A stretch of 57,514 nt of DNA from Francisellaceae bacterium UBA6186 (GCA_002422785.1 DITK01000048.1:1-57514), one strand, 5' to 3'; shown: positions 8,355 to 17,602, counted from the first letter of the stretch. The notes: a model not told the origin generated them from the letters alone. Numbers and translations: made by a program.

Positions 8355-10572
8355 GTTCTTTCTCAAAAATTAACTCGTACATTTTATTAGCTTGTTGTGT
8401 GCAGTTTTCAGAATTAAGACGTTCTAAAACCGTTTTCCAATTAAGTTTTGCAGCATTGTCTACAAGATTATTATCGACCAAAGCGGTTTTTAAAGAGTTT
8501 ATTATCCCAGTAAGATTATATGGCGAAACCACAAAGCCAGTAACACCATCTTCTATCCATTCTTCGCAACATGATGTATTTGTTTGAATGGGAAAAGCCC
8601 CCATAGCCATAGCTTCAAGTAACGACGTACTAATACCATCGGATGCTGAAATTCCCATATAAATCCGAGCTTCACTAAAATTTATAAGCATAGTTTCATG
8701 GTCAACATAAGTTTTGCCTAATAAACTTAAAAATTCAAAATTTAATTTATATGTTTCTTTTATTTTTTGTGCTTTATTTGCAACTTCTTCAGATGTAGAG
8801 TACAGGATTATTTTATAATCTTTAAGATGTGATGCGCAAGCCACAATAGCATCCAGAGCGATTAGTGCTCTACCTGCAAAATGCTGGTACCCTTTCACCA
8901 TGATAATTTTTCTATTTGAAGGTGATATTCCATGACGTAAACAATCTGCAACACTAATATTTATACCGCCAGTATTAGGCATAACTGGCATAACTGGTTT
9001 CTTTAATCCTAAATTTCTTGCGATACTAACGTCTCTTTCACATTCCGAACTATAATAATCAATTTCTGACAGTAAATCTTGAATTATTTTTTTATGCTCG
9101 GGATCATTTTGAAAATAATAAATATCACTTCCCCAGTTAGTTGCAATCCAAGGTGGGAATTTTGATAAACCATATATTTTTTTGGCATATAAAGTATTAT
9201 ACCCACACAATTGAAACTCTAATGAATGAATCAGATCTGGTTTTATTTTCCTAATGATTTTCACCAAATTTTTAGGACCAAAACATTTTATAACAGATGC
9301 ATTAGAGTTACCAAAACTAATAGTTGTAGAATATTCTTTACCTAAAGACATCATGCTTATTGGCATTATATTAGAATATTTCAAAACAATATTGTGATTC
9401 ACATTTCCGCCACTTGGAAGCTTATAATTACAAAACAAGCTGAAAATGTCTTTAATTATTTCAACTGATTTGTGAATAACAAAAGATCTAAATGGATAGT
9501 ACACTTTTAAAGTATTTTTTAATTGTGAATGAGGTGCAGTACCGTATACCGCAGCCAAATAAATGTCATATTTTTCTGTTGAAATCTGGTTAATCCAACG
9601 GGCCGTATGAATGCTATCTTGCATTGCAACAAACAAAATTTTTTTTCTCTTGCTAATAATATTAGTAATTTTTCTGGCAGTTACTATTAATAAAATTTGT
9701 TTTATTTTTTGATGCAGTTTTCTGGTAAAACTAGTTCTACCAGTAGATACTAAGCAAAGTTTGTTCGCAAAAGCTTGAAATTCTGGAAATGCTGAAAAAG
9801 CACTTATATAGTATTCATAAAGAATATTGATTTTATTCTCATGTTGTGCTGTGCTTATATGATTATCTTCTCTTAAAATTTTCTTTTTATAATATTCTAA
9901 GCTTTCAATTATTTTTTCTGGGTTTTGATTTTTAATATGATTATCTGAGTGTGTTCTAATCAAACAGGTTACATCTGGCATTGCATATATCATGAATTTT
10001 TTTGATATTCTCCTCCACATATCAACATCTTCAAATCTATCCATTTTTTCATCAAAAGCCCCAATTTCTTGAAAAATTTCTTTGCGCACCATAACTGTAG
10101 GAAGAATAATGGTTACAGGTAAAAAATAAGCAATTTTTTCATATATCCAACCTGAATCAATTGCTTGATAAGTATAATTTAACTGAGATCCTTGTTCATC
10201 TATGCATTGAGCAGAAGAATAAATCATTGAATATTGCAAATTACTTTCTAAATACTCAACTTGTTTCTCTATTTTTTCTGGTAAATAAAGATCATCAGAA
10301 TCTAAAAATGTAATATATTTACCTTTAGCGATCAATATTCCTAAATTTCGTGCTGAAGAACGTCCATTGTGTTGTTGAAAAAAATAAAAAATCCTAACAT
10401 CATTAAAAGATTGCACTATATTTTTGGTATTATCTCCTGATCCATCATCAATAACTAAAATTTCAAAATTTGTATATGTTTGATGAATTATACTGTGTAT
10501 TGCGGCGGCGATAAACTGTGCACGATTATAAGTTGGAATAATGATGCTAACAAGTGGTGTTTTTGGAGCCAT
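8344..10572 (-). CDS. Two-domain glycosyltransferase, GT2 fused to GT4
   Basis: 742 aa. N-terminal ~250 residues are a GT2 domain (VSIIIPTYNRAQFIAAAIHS, VIDDGS, TFLDSDD). Residues from ~310 form a GT-B, GT4-like domain: start motif KKILFVAMQDSIHTARWIN, IKPDLIHSLEF, VMPNTGG, and the donor-site run SDGISTSLLEAMAMGAFPI (family ExxGxxxxEAMAxG, with the first Glu replaced by Asp). Two linkages of the repeat unit could be made by this one protein. ATG at 10572 is preferred over TTG at 10578. It starts 6 nt after the stop of the methyltransferase/coiled-coil gene, consistent with co-translation. Confidence 0.85.
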   Translation of the reverse strand: MAPKTPLVSIIIPTYNRAQFIAAAIHSIIHQTYTNFEILVIDDGSGDNTKNIVQSFNDVRIFYFFQQHNGRSSARNLGILIAKGKYITFLDSDDLYLPEKIEKQVEYLESNLQYSMIYSSAQCIDEQGSQLNYTYQAIDSGWIYEKIAYFLPVTIILPTVMVRKEIFQEIGAFDEKMDRFEDVDMWRRISKKFMIYAMPDVTCLIRTHSDNHIKNQNPEKIIESLEYYKKKILREDNHISTAQHENKINILYEYYISAFSAFPEFQAFANKLCLVSTGRTSFTRKLHQKIKQILLIVTARKITNIISKRKKILFVAMQDSIHTARWINQISTEKYDIYLAAVYGTAPHSQLKNTLKVYYPFRSFVIHKSVEIIKDIFSLFCNYKLPSGGNVNHNIVLKYSNIMPISMMSLGKEYSTTISFGNSNASVIKCFGPKNLVKIIRKIKPDLIHSLEFQLCGYNTLYAKKIYGLSKFPPWIATNWGSDIYYFQNDPEHKKIIQDLLSEIDYYSSECERDVSIARNLGLKKPVMPVMPNTGGINISVADCLRHGISPSNRKIIMVKGYQHFAGRALIALDAIVACASHLKDYKIILYSTSEEVANKAQKIKETYKLNFEFLSLLGKTYVDHETMLINFSEARIYMGISASDGISTSLLEAMAMGAFPIQTNTSCCEEWIEDGVTGFVVSPYNLTGIINSLKTALVDNNLVDNAAKLNWKTVLERLNSENCTQQANKMYELIFEKEHAK

Positions 10573-10578
10573 ATACAA

Positions 10579-12267
10579 CTATTTTTTCCAATTGAAAGCT
10601 ATTTGGATTTTTTGATTAATTGAATTTGGTATGTTATGAAAAATAAATTTTACTATTTGTATAATTTTGTTATTTTTGTATTTATTTAACTCATTCTTAG
10701 TTTGTGCCAGCTCATTCTTAGTTTGTACTAGCTCATTCTTAGTTTGTGCCAGCTCATTCTTAGTTTGTACTAGCTCATTCGCAATTTGTGCCAGCTCATC
10801 CTTGGTTTGTACTAGCTCATCCTTGGTTTGTGCCAGCTCATCCTTAGTTTGTACTAGCTCATTCGCAATTTGTGCCAGCTCATTCTTATTTTGTGCTAGC
10901 TCATTCGTAATTTGTGCCAGCAAAATCTCTGATGGCAGAGGTTTTCTTATATCAGAAAAAGATTCTGGATGTTTAATGTTTTTTTTTGCAAAATTTTTTA
11001 TAGCAAAAAAAGCCCCGTATGGATTTTTTAAAAGGATGTTTTTATTATTGGTTGTATGAAAATTATTACATATGTAAAAATTCCAATTATTTGAAAAATC
11101 ACTTGGATACCAACCTGATTTATGTTCTTGCATTATACTGCCTGACAAACCCCATGCATCATTACCATGATCATGTTGAGGCATAAATCCAAGCGGAGTA
11201 AATACTATCACTTGTTCTCTAGCAACACGTTCGCACTCTTTTAAAACTTTTATTCCTTTATCTTTCTCCATATGCTCTATAACATCAAGTAAAAATATAC
11301 TATCAACAGAATTATCTGCAAAACTTGTCATTGCTTCCAATGCGTCTAACCGAAAAATTAAAACACTTTTATCATACTGATGTCGATAAGATAAAATATC
11401 TGCATATTCTTTCCATGGCTCAACCATAATATGTAATTTTGGTCTAAAATAATTCATAGGAATAATGCCACAACCAATATCAACAATTATTTCTGTTTGC
11501 TTTATTAATTTCTCAATCTCTAATAAAAAATTGTCTTGATTTTCATAAAACATTGTTGTGGTGATTGAGTTTTTTTGACTTGATTCCTCTAATTGTGTAG
11601 TTACTTCAGGTGCAACTGGAAATTCAAACAAGTTACTCACTTTTGGCAATGAAGGATCACTAATAACTACCATAATCATGTTTGCATCTTTAGGAAAACA
11701 ATCAGATGAATATATTGTTCCGTCTAAAGACTCATAAAAAAACTCCACATTCTGTATGTTAGCAAAAGACAATTCTGTAATGTCAGTTAACATATGATGA
11801 TTGTTTCCTGGTTTTTCTTTATAAGGAACATCAATCATGATTCTTTTTTTTAAAGAAATATTTTCAATCAAATTCAATCCATTATCAATATGTTCCAATA
11901 CCCCTCTAGAAACTACGTAATCAAATTCATCACCCATACTAGTGATATATGTTTGTAAATCTTCTGTATGATATTTAACATTCGATCTACAATAATATTG
12001 TTTAGCAAAAATTTCACATTCTGGCGCGATATCAACACCTAAAAGATTAGAATTCTTTAAGCTAGACAACAATGCCAGTCCATAACCTGTGCCGAAACCA
12101 AGATCAATAATTTTTATTTCTTTTGTTTCATTTAAAATATCTTGTTCAATAACACGATAAAAAAACGCATATGAACTTCTATGCCTAATAAGTTCTGAGT
12201 TATCATGCGATATATAAGGCACCAGACGTTCACCTTGATTATATAATAATTCTTGCAAGTTATTCAT
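10579..12267 (-). CDS. Tandem methyltransferase with C-terminal heptad-repeat coiled coil; candidate chain-terminating 'ruler' enzyme
   Basis: 562 aa. Two class I methyltransferase domains: the first with IIDLGFGTGYG at residues 53-63 and VVSRGVLEHI, the second with IIVDIGCGI near residue 262 and IFLLDVIEHME. From about 450 to 527 there are eleven heptads of the type ELAQTKN/ELVQTKD, a strongly predicted coiled coil, followed by an amphipathic basic end (IIQIVKFIFHNI). Established: in E. coli O9a the chain terminator WbdD combines a methyltransferase, a kinase and a coiled coil whose length sets O-antigen length, and Wzt recognises the capped end. Here the neighbouring wzt has the corresponding extra domain, so a similar role is inferred. 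No kinase motif was seen. The gene overlaps wzt by 8 nt. Confidence 0.75.
   Translation of the reverse strand: MNNLQELLYNQGERLVPYISHDNSELIRHRSSYAFFYRVIEQDILNETKEIKIIDLGFGTGYGLALLSSLKNSNLLGVDIAPECEIFAKQYYCRSNVKYHTEDLQTYITSMGDEFDYVVSRGVLEHIDNGLNLIENISLKKRIMIDVPYKEKPGNNHHMLTDITELSFANIQNVEFFYESLDGTIYSSDCFPKDANMIMVVISDPSLPKVSNLFEFPVAPEVTTQLEESSQKNSITTTMFYENQDNFLLEIEKLIKQTEIIVDIGCGIIPMNYFRPKLHIMVEPWKEYADILSYRHQYDKSVLIFRLDALEAMTSFADNSVDSIFLLDVIEHMEKDKGIKVLKECERVAREQVIVFTPLGFMPQHDHGNDAWGLSGSIMQEHKSGWYPSDFSNNWNFYICNNFHTTNNKNILLKNPYGAFFAIKNFAKKNIKHPESFSDIRKPLPSEILLAQITNELAQNKNELAQIANELVQTKDELAQTKDELVQTKDELAQIANELVQTKNELAQTKNELVQTKNELAQTKNELNKYKNNKIIQIVKFIFHNIPNSINQKIQIAFNWKK
10690..10920 (-). repeat. 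Eleven tandem 21-bp repeats encoding coiled-coil heptads
   Basis: Eleven uninterrupted copies of a 21-bp unit (plus-strand form ctcattcttagtttgtgcca, then g). Units alternate between ...gtgccag and ...gtactag, i.e. ELAQ and ELVQ heptads, suggesting that a 42-bp dimer was amplified; some units carry gcaat (encoding AN) or ccttggt variants. Every unit is a whole number of codons, so gain or loss keeps the frame and only changes coil length. Confidence 0.95.
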
Positions 12268-13621
12268 TTGTTACCTCAAAATTATATTCATAATCTAACG
12301 CAAAAAGACCTAGAATTTTGTTGGCTTTTGGAAAACTTTTTAATTGAATTAATGCATCATACCATATTAATTGTTCATGAGCTTGCTGAGTACCTACAGC
12401 AATGGCAACAGTTAAAAAATAATCACCTTCCATCAAATAAGGCATATTAAATTTAATACAGGTAGTTCCAGAACAAAATAAAAAAACATCAATTGGAACC
12501 TCCTTGTCAAAACCGTTTGCACCAAACAAATATAATCCTTGTTTATTGGATAATGCAACGCCAAGAGTAATATTAGGCTTTATTAATTTAGACCCTAAAA
12601 GCTGTTTTATGAAATTTTGGTCCCACGTAAAAGATGCTTCTATTTCTACCTGCTCTCCACCACTAAAAAGGTTGCCATCTAAACCTGTAATTTTAATAGA
12701 ATCTAGTTTAGCTCCGCCTGCACCAAAAACATTTGCATTTTCGTGAGATATATCTATTATATGAATATTTTTGTTAGAAATCTTATTAGCAGTAGTAGTA
12801 TTCAAAGATAAACTTTTTATTGCTTTATCCAAATTAGAATTATGTAACTTATTATGGTGCATTTTAGGAAACAAAATATCATTATATCTAATGGCCGCTG
12901 TATTAACTGTTCCTATATATTTAACACATCCATAATCTAACACAATCCCCCTATTACAAAATGATTTAACCATCTCCACTGCGTGCGACACAAAAAGAAT
13001 CGTTGTTCCCCGATCTTTAATTTCTTGAAGTTTTCTAAAACATTTGAGTTGAAAGCGAGCATCACCAACAGCTAATGCTTCATCAATAATTAAAATATCG
13101 GATTCAACGTAACATTGCACAGCAAATGCTAAGCGTAACATCATACCGCTAGAATAAGTTTTGACTGGCATATCTAAGTGCTCACCAATATCCGCAAAAG
13201 ATGCGATATCATCAAATTTATTATTAATCTCCTGTTTAGACAAACCAAGTAAACTGCCATTCAAATAAACATTTTCACGGCCAGTAAAATCTGGATTAAA
13301 ACCAGAACCCAACTCAAGCAAACCAGAAACCTTACCAATAGTCGAAATTTTACCACTTGATGCACTCATTGTACCCATAATAATTTGTAATAGAGTACTT
13401 TTGCCACTACCGTTTTGCCCTAAAATACCAACTGTCTCACCTTTTTTAATTTCAAATGAAATATCTTTCAGAGCCCAAAATTTTTGATGGTATTCTTGAG
13501 ATGGTTTGCGTATCATTTTTTGCAATCTTGGAAACACTATCTCTTTTAACCTATCTTGAGGATTTTTATATACTTCAAAATACTTACTTAAATTTTCAAC
13601 GATAATCGAGTTACAGGACAT
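12260..13621 (-). CDS. wzt: Polysaccharide ABC exporter ATPase Wzt with C-terminal carbohydrate-binding-type domain
   Basis: 453 aa. Residues ~1-245 are the nucleotide-binding domain: Walker A GQNGSGKST at 68-76, signature YSSGMMLRLAFAV, Walker B DILIIDEALAVGD and the switch His in LFVSHAVEM. Residues ~300-450 match the Wzt C-terminal beta-sandwich (ITGLDGNLFSGGEQVEIEASF ... FNMPYLMEGDYFLTVAIAVG ... YDYEYNF-like end), which in E. coli O8/O9a binds the modified non-reducing end before export. With Wzm it moves undecaprenyl-linked glycan across the inner membrane. ATG at 13621 is preferred over TTG at 13627; it overlaps wzm by 11 nt. Confidence 0.9.
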   Translation of the reverse strand: MSCNSIIVENLSKYFEVYKNPQDRLKEIVFPRLQKMIRKPSQEYHQKFWALKDISFEIKKGETVGILGQNGSGKSTLLQIIMGTMSASSGKISTIGKVSGLLELGSGFNPDFTGRENVYLNGSLLGLSKQEINNKFDDIASFADIGEHLDMPVKTYSSGMMLRLAFAVQCYVESDILIIDEALAVGDARFQLKCFRKLQEIKDRGTTILFVSHAVEMVKSFCNRGIVLDYGCVKYIGTVNTAAIRYNDILFPKMHHNKLHNSNLDKAIKSLSLNTTTANKISNKNIHIIDISHENANVFGAGGAKLDSIKITGLDGNLFSGGEQVEIEASFTWDQNFIKQLLGSKLIKPNITLGVALSNKQGLYLFGANGFDKEVPIDVFLFCSGTTCIKFNMPYLMEGDYFLTVAIAVGTQQAHEQLIWYDALIQLKSFPKANKILGLFALDYEYNFEVTNE

Positions 13622-14420
13622 CTGCAAATCCTTTTCTTAATTTCGAAAATACCAAGTATCCAAAACACATGAAAGTAAAACCTAGAACTGATTGTATTAA
13701 CAATCCATACCCTTGAATATTTTTACCATAAATAAAAATTGTTCGAAATTGTTCAATAAATGTTGTCAACGGATTTAAATAAATCAAAAATCTTATTTTT
13801 TCTGGCACAGCAGTAACGGGGAAAAATACTGGGGACAAAAAAAGTAGACAGATGGTTAGTGATTGAATTATATACGTTAGATCTCTTAAATAGACGCTTA
13901 TAGAAGAAACCAGCCAAACAACCCCCAAAGAATAAAAAATCAATGGCAATAAAATCAATGGGAGCCACAAACTTGTTATCTGAATATTTCCAGACACAAT
14001 TAAATTGCCCACAATCAACACAAAAAAATTAATACAAAAATTAAAAAGAGCTCTAGAAACAACAACATAGGCTAAAACATGTAAAGGAAAAACCAGCTTT
14101 TTAACAAAATTAACATTACCAACCACAATCGATGGTGCTCTGGTTAAAATTTCAATAAAAAAATTATAAATAATAAGACCCGAAAACAATACCATTGAAA
14201 AACAAACAATACTACCAGGTTCATCTAGCTCTTTTCCGCCCCAACGAGTTTTAAATACAAATGAAAATAAAAAAGTATAAATAGTAAGCATAATCAATGA
14301 ATTAATGAGAGTCCAAGCGACCCCAATAATAGTGCCCCTATAAGATGATAAAATGTCACGCTTAGCAAGCTCTAAGATTAAAAATTTATTTTTAATCAAA
14401 TCAACAACTATGCTGATCAT
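13611..14420 (-). CDS. wzm: Polysaccharide ABC exporter permease Wzm
   Basis: 269 aa with about six transmembrane segments, the size and pattern of the ABC-2 polysaccharide exporter permeases (Wzm/KpsM/TagG). The family's early segment RDILSSYRGTIIGVAWTLINSLIMLTIYTFLFSFVF-like is clear, and a late LNPLTTFIEQFRTIF region precedes the last helix. It forms the channel with Wzt, encoded downstream. ATG at 14420 overlaps the upstream stop as ATGA; the in-frame GTG at 14429 is less likely. Confidence 0.9.
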   Translation of the reverse strand: MISIVVDLIKNKFLILELAKRDILSSYRGTIIGVAWTLINSLIMLTIYTFLFSFVFKTRWGGKELDEPGSIVCFSMVLFSGLIIYNFFIEILTRAPSIVVGNVNFVKKLVFPLHVLAYVVVSRALFNFCINFFVLIVGNLIVSGNIQITSLWLPLILLPLIFYSLGVVWLVSSISVYLRDLTYIIQSLTICLLFLSPVFFPVTAVPEKIRFLIYLNPLTTFIEQFRTIFIYGKNIQGYGLLIQSVLGFTFMCFGYLVFSKLRKGFADVL

Positions 14421-15517
14421 TTGAACCACACCACCCTATTTACAAAATCAACATAACTCAACACAGTTTGTAACACTTTTTGAGAAACATTCAAATCTTG
14501 ATAGTCCAAGACATTCCTACTTAGTTGAGAAAATGACGCATCAATTGCCGACAAAATATTTTTTTCAGATAAAGAACTAGTAATAGCAACACCTGCATCC
14601 ATCCCCTCTGGCCTTTCATGAGCATGTCTTAAATTAACCGCTGGGAAATTCAAAATAGATGCTTCTTCTGTAATCGTGCCACTATCAGATAACACACATA
14701 TAGCATGTTGTTGTAGTTTAATATATGCAGAAAAAGCAAATGGCTTATGAAATTCGATTCTTGGATCAAATTTAGATTTTAAAGACAGCTGTTTACTAGT
14801 GCGTGGATGTAAAGAAACAATCATTTTTTTATCATATGTTTGCACTATTGTATTTAAAATATTACTTAATGAATCGATGTTTTTCAAAGCGTCCAGATTT
14901 TCCTCTCTATGCAGACTTAATACAAAATATGATTTTGACTGTAAATTTAACTTAGATAATATGTTAGATTGCTCTATTTTGTCATGATAAAAAGTTAAAA
15001 CTTCTTTCATGTGAGATCCAGTTTTTATAATTCTATCAGCAGGGAACCCTTCGTGTAACAAATATCTACGAGCATGCTCTGATAAAACCATATTAACGTC
15101 ACTAACATGATCTATAATTTTACGATTTATTTCTTCAGGAACCCGTTGATCAAAACAACGATTACCTGCTTCCATATGAAAAACAGGAATTTTACGACGC
15201 TTGGCCGCCAACACCGACAAACAAGAATTAGTATCTCCGTATACCATAAACACATCTGGCTTAATTTTAACCAGTAAATCATCTGTTTTAGAAATTACAT
15301 TGGCAATGGTGTAAATTGGATTTTCATCTTGTATTTCAAGAAAATAGTCTGGTTTTCTGATATCTAAATCTTCAAAAAAAATTTCATTTAATTCGTAATC
15401 ATAATTTTGCCCTGTATGAACAAAGGTATGTTGTGTGTGTATATCAAACAATTTGATTGTACGGGACATTTTTATAATTTCAGGTCTGGTACCCACCATT
15501 GTCATGACTTTAAGCAT
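14417..15517 (-). CDS. UDP-N-acetylglucosamine 2-epimerase-family enzyme (WecB/WbvD/WbjD type)
   Basis: 366 aa, full length for non-hydrolysing UDP-HexNAc 2-epimerases. Visible motifs: VGTRPEIIKMSR at the start, VYGDTNSCLSVLAA, HMEAGNRCFDQRVPEEINRKIIDH, LSLHREEN and DSGTITEEASIL, with the His/Glu active-site set of the family. Because it sits next to an RmlD-like reductase, it probably acts in a UDP-6-deoxy-HexNAc route (L-FucNAc or L-QuiNAc) as the final C2 epimerase rather than making ManNAc; this is inference. It overlaps the reductase gene by 8 nt. Confidence 0.85.
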   Translation of the reverse strand: MLKVMTMVGTRPEIIKMSRTIKLFDIHTQHTFVHTGQNYDYELNEIFFEDLDIRKPDYFLEIQDENPIYTIANVISKTDDLLVKIKPDVFMVYGDTNSCLSVLAAKRRKIPVFHMEAGNRCFDQRVPEEINRKIIDHVSDVNMVLSEHARRYLLHEGFPADRIIKTGSHMKEVLTFYHDKIEQSNILSKLNLQSKSYFVLSLHREENLDALKNIDSLSNILNTIVQTYDKKMIVSLHPRTSKQLSLKSKFDPRIEFHKPFAFSAYIKLQQHAICVLSDSGTITEEASILNFPAVNLRHAHERPEGMDAGVAITSSLSEKNILSAIDASFSQLSRNVLDYQDLNVSQKVLQTVLSYVDFVNRVVWFK

Positions 15518-16409
15518 TACGTTCGTCCTTTACGGATTGCCAAACATTATTATATTTACCACTATATCTATACATTTTATCAATTAATACCTCCCAACTC
15601 GGAGGTATATACCCAATTTTGCTTTTTAGAAGATTTGAATTTAACGAACGATCTATTATTAATTCATCAGAATCTATAATATTAATATCTTTTTTATAAA
15701 CTTTCTTAATCAGCTGCAATAAATCATATTTTGATATCTTGTTGGAAGACAAATGATATAGCCCATGTAAATTTGGATGATTAATAAAAATATTTTCTAA
15801 AACAGCTGCAATTTCCACAGCTGGCAATCCGGTAAAAATGGCCTTTGAATATCCCTTAACACTATCTTTCTGAGACAAAAACCAATCCAGCAAGCTGGTA
15901 TTGCCAGCAAGTTCATGCCCAATAATAGATGTTCTTAATGTTATACTAGAATTATTTACAACTTCGCCAAGCAATTTTGTTTTACCATAAATATCATTAG
16001 CATCCGGTAATGAATTTTCTGTATACCCACCAACTTTTCCTGAAAAAACACAATCGGTACTAAACTGAATAAACTTTGAGTTGCTATCATAAGCTAACTT
16101 AGATAACACATGTGGTAAATGCGCATTTAATGGTATGGCTTGTAATGGGTTGTTGCCAATTTCACGTTGCTTAATAGCCCCAACACAATTAATAACATAG
16201 TGTGGCTTAATTGCATTTATCACCACCTTAAGCTGGTTTGAATTAAGAGCATTAACTTCTGCTATAATTTTTGATTCATTATTTTTAAAACAAGATATTA
16301 ATTTTTTATTTCTAATAGTCCCAAAAACTGCAAAAGATTTTAACGATGAAAGATAACTAAAAATAGCATTCCCCAACATCCCCGTGACACCTAAAATTAA
16401 TATTTTCAT
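15510..16409 (-). CDS. RmlD-like NAD(P)-dependent sugar-nucleotide reductase
   Basis: 299 aa. Short-chain dehydrogenase fold: GVTGMLGNAIF (GxxGxxG) at residues ~7-17, INCVGAIKQRE, STDCVFSG and the catalytic YGKTKLLGE (YxxxK). It resembles RmlD and the WbvR/WbjC-type reductases that reduce the 4-keto group of UDP-2-acetamido-2,6-dideoxy-hexulose; the cupin domain of the WbjC/CapF form is absent, so the WbvR-like (L-QuiNAc) route is slightly favoured. The 4,6-dehydratase/5-epimerase needed before it is not in the window. ATG at 16409 gives the standard N-terminus MKILILGVTG; TTG at 16433 is rejected. Confidence 0.8.
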   Translation of the reverse strand: MKILILGVTGMLGNAIFSYLSSLKSFAVFGTIRNKKLISCFKNNESKIIAEVNALNSNQLKVVINAIKPHYVINCVGAIKQREIGNNPLQAIPLNAHLPHVLSKLAYDSNSKFIQFSTDCVFSGKVGGYTENSLPDANDIYGKTKLLGEVVNNSSITLRTSIIGHELAGNTSLLDWFLSQKDSVKGYSKAIFTGLPAVEIAAVLENIFINHPNLHGLYHLSSNKISKYDLLQLIKKVYKKDINIIDSDELIIDRSLNSNLLKSKIGYIPPSWEVLIDKMYRYSGKYNNVWQSVKDERNA

Positions 16410-16414
16410 ATTAT

Positions 16415-17602
16415 CTATAATTGATCTATACAATTTTTAAATTGATGACCAACAACATCTATACTGAATCTGTTTTTAGGTTGGTTTTCATGGATCTTAA
16501 TTAAATTAAGGTGGATTGTATATATAAGTTTTTGCAATTTATCAGCAATATCTCTTATATCATTAACATCTGCAATTACATGTATCGTTGTACTTTGCGT
16601 CAGGATATCTTTGGACTCCCCATCTGGGGTAATAGCCAATATTGGCTTGCCGGTATTAATATATTCAACTAATTTACTTGGTAAAAATATATTGTAATCT
16701 GGTGCATCTATCAGTAACAGCACATCAGCTTCCGTCATTAGCTTTATTGACTCAAGGTATGATACCGGATTTTTGGTAAACACAACCTCATCTAACCCTA
16801 ATGTTTTTATATCATGGGTAAGATTAAACATAAAATTTCCAATTAACTCTATTTGTATCATTTGTAAATACTCTATAGGAATTAAAGTTAACGCCTTAAA
16901 TAAGCAATATGGTTGTCGATCATAGTAAAAACTCCCAAGATACCTAATAATAATCTTGTTATTTTTATTTATATTGATATTTTCTGTATTATTTTGAACA
17001 CTACAACTTAATGGAATATATTTAAACTTGTTGTCACAATGCATATATTTCGTTTGCATCAATTTTAGATAACTTTTAGAACTAAAAATTGCAGCGTCAG
17101 AACATTCTATGGTTGTTCGTTCATACTTTTGATTTAACATATTGGTCAAAAAATTGTATTTATTAAAACAATTATCCGTCCACGGATCATAAAAAACAGC
17201 AATCCACCTTAAATTAAAATATTTTTTTAATTTAAACCCAACCATATGGGTTGACATTGGGGCCCCAAAAGTCACAATATAATTATCATAACCGTTGAGT
17301 GTCTTTTTACATTCAGTTAATAAATCGTAATGATTAAAATAAAACAAATCGGGCAATAATTTTTTTTTTATAATATTACCTCGACAATTGCTGATAAATG
17401 CATTTAGTTTGTTCTTTTTAATAATTTTTACATTATCATAATTCAAATTCAATAATAATGAATCATCTTTTTGTGGTGAATCAACTGTTATAATTTGAAC
17501 ATCGAAACTTTGCCTTAAAAAAGTTGCTATTCTTGCAATTTGCGGAGAAGCTGCGCTTACTACAGGCGGATAAAAATTAGTAATAAAACATATCTTTTTC
17601 AT
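16415..17602 (-). CDS. GT4-family glycosyltransferase
   Basis: 395 aa GT-B fold. N-terminal MKKICFITNFYPPVVSAASPQ is typical of GT4 enzymes of the WbuB type, which often transfer L-FucNAc or L-QuiNAc and sit beside the epimerase/reductase pair, as here. The C-terminal domain has IIRYLGSFYYDRQPYCLFKAL, ADVLLLIDAP and PSKLVEYINTGKPILAITP (donor-site region). First gene of the operon. ATG at 17602 is chosen over the upstream in-frame codon at 17647 because it gives the standard N-terminus. Confidence 0.85.
   Translation of the reverse strand: MKKICFITNFYPPVVSAASPQIARIATFLRQSFDVQIITVDSPQKDDSLLLNLNYDNVKIIKKNKLNAFISNCRGNIIKKKLLPDLFYFNHYDLLTECKKTLNGYDNYIVTFGAPMSTHMVGFKLKKYFNLRWIAVFYDPWTDNCFNKYNFLTNMLNQKYERTTIECSDAAIFSSKSYLKLMQTKYMHCDNKFKYIPLSCSVQNNTENININKNNKIIIRYLGSFYYDRQPYCLFKALTLIPIEYLQMIQIELIGNFMFNLTHDIKTLGLDEVVFTKNPVSYLESIKLMTEADVLLLIDAPDYNIFLPSKLVEYINTGKPILAITPDGESKDILTQSTTIHVIADVNDIRDIADKLQKLIYTIHLNLIKIHENQPKNRFSIDVVGHQFKNCIDQL

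Noticed and set aside
10690..10920. CRISPR array
   Set aside because: The 21-bp units are contiguous without spacers and encode heptads in frame.
10667..11059. Rightward open frame with repeated FLVCTSS/FLVCASS units
   Set aside because: It is the opposite strand of the heptad-repeat array in the methyltransferase gene; composition (Cys/Ser/Val) follows from the repeat, and it has no ribosome binding site.
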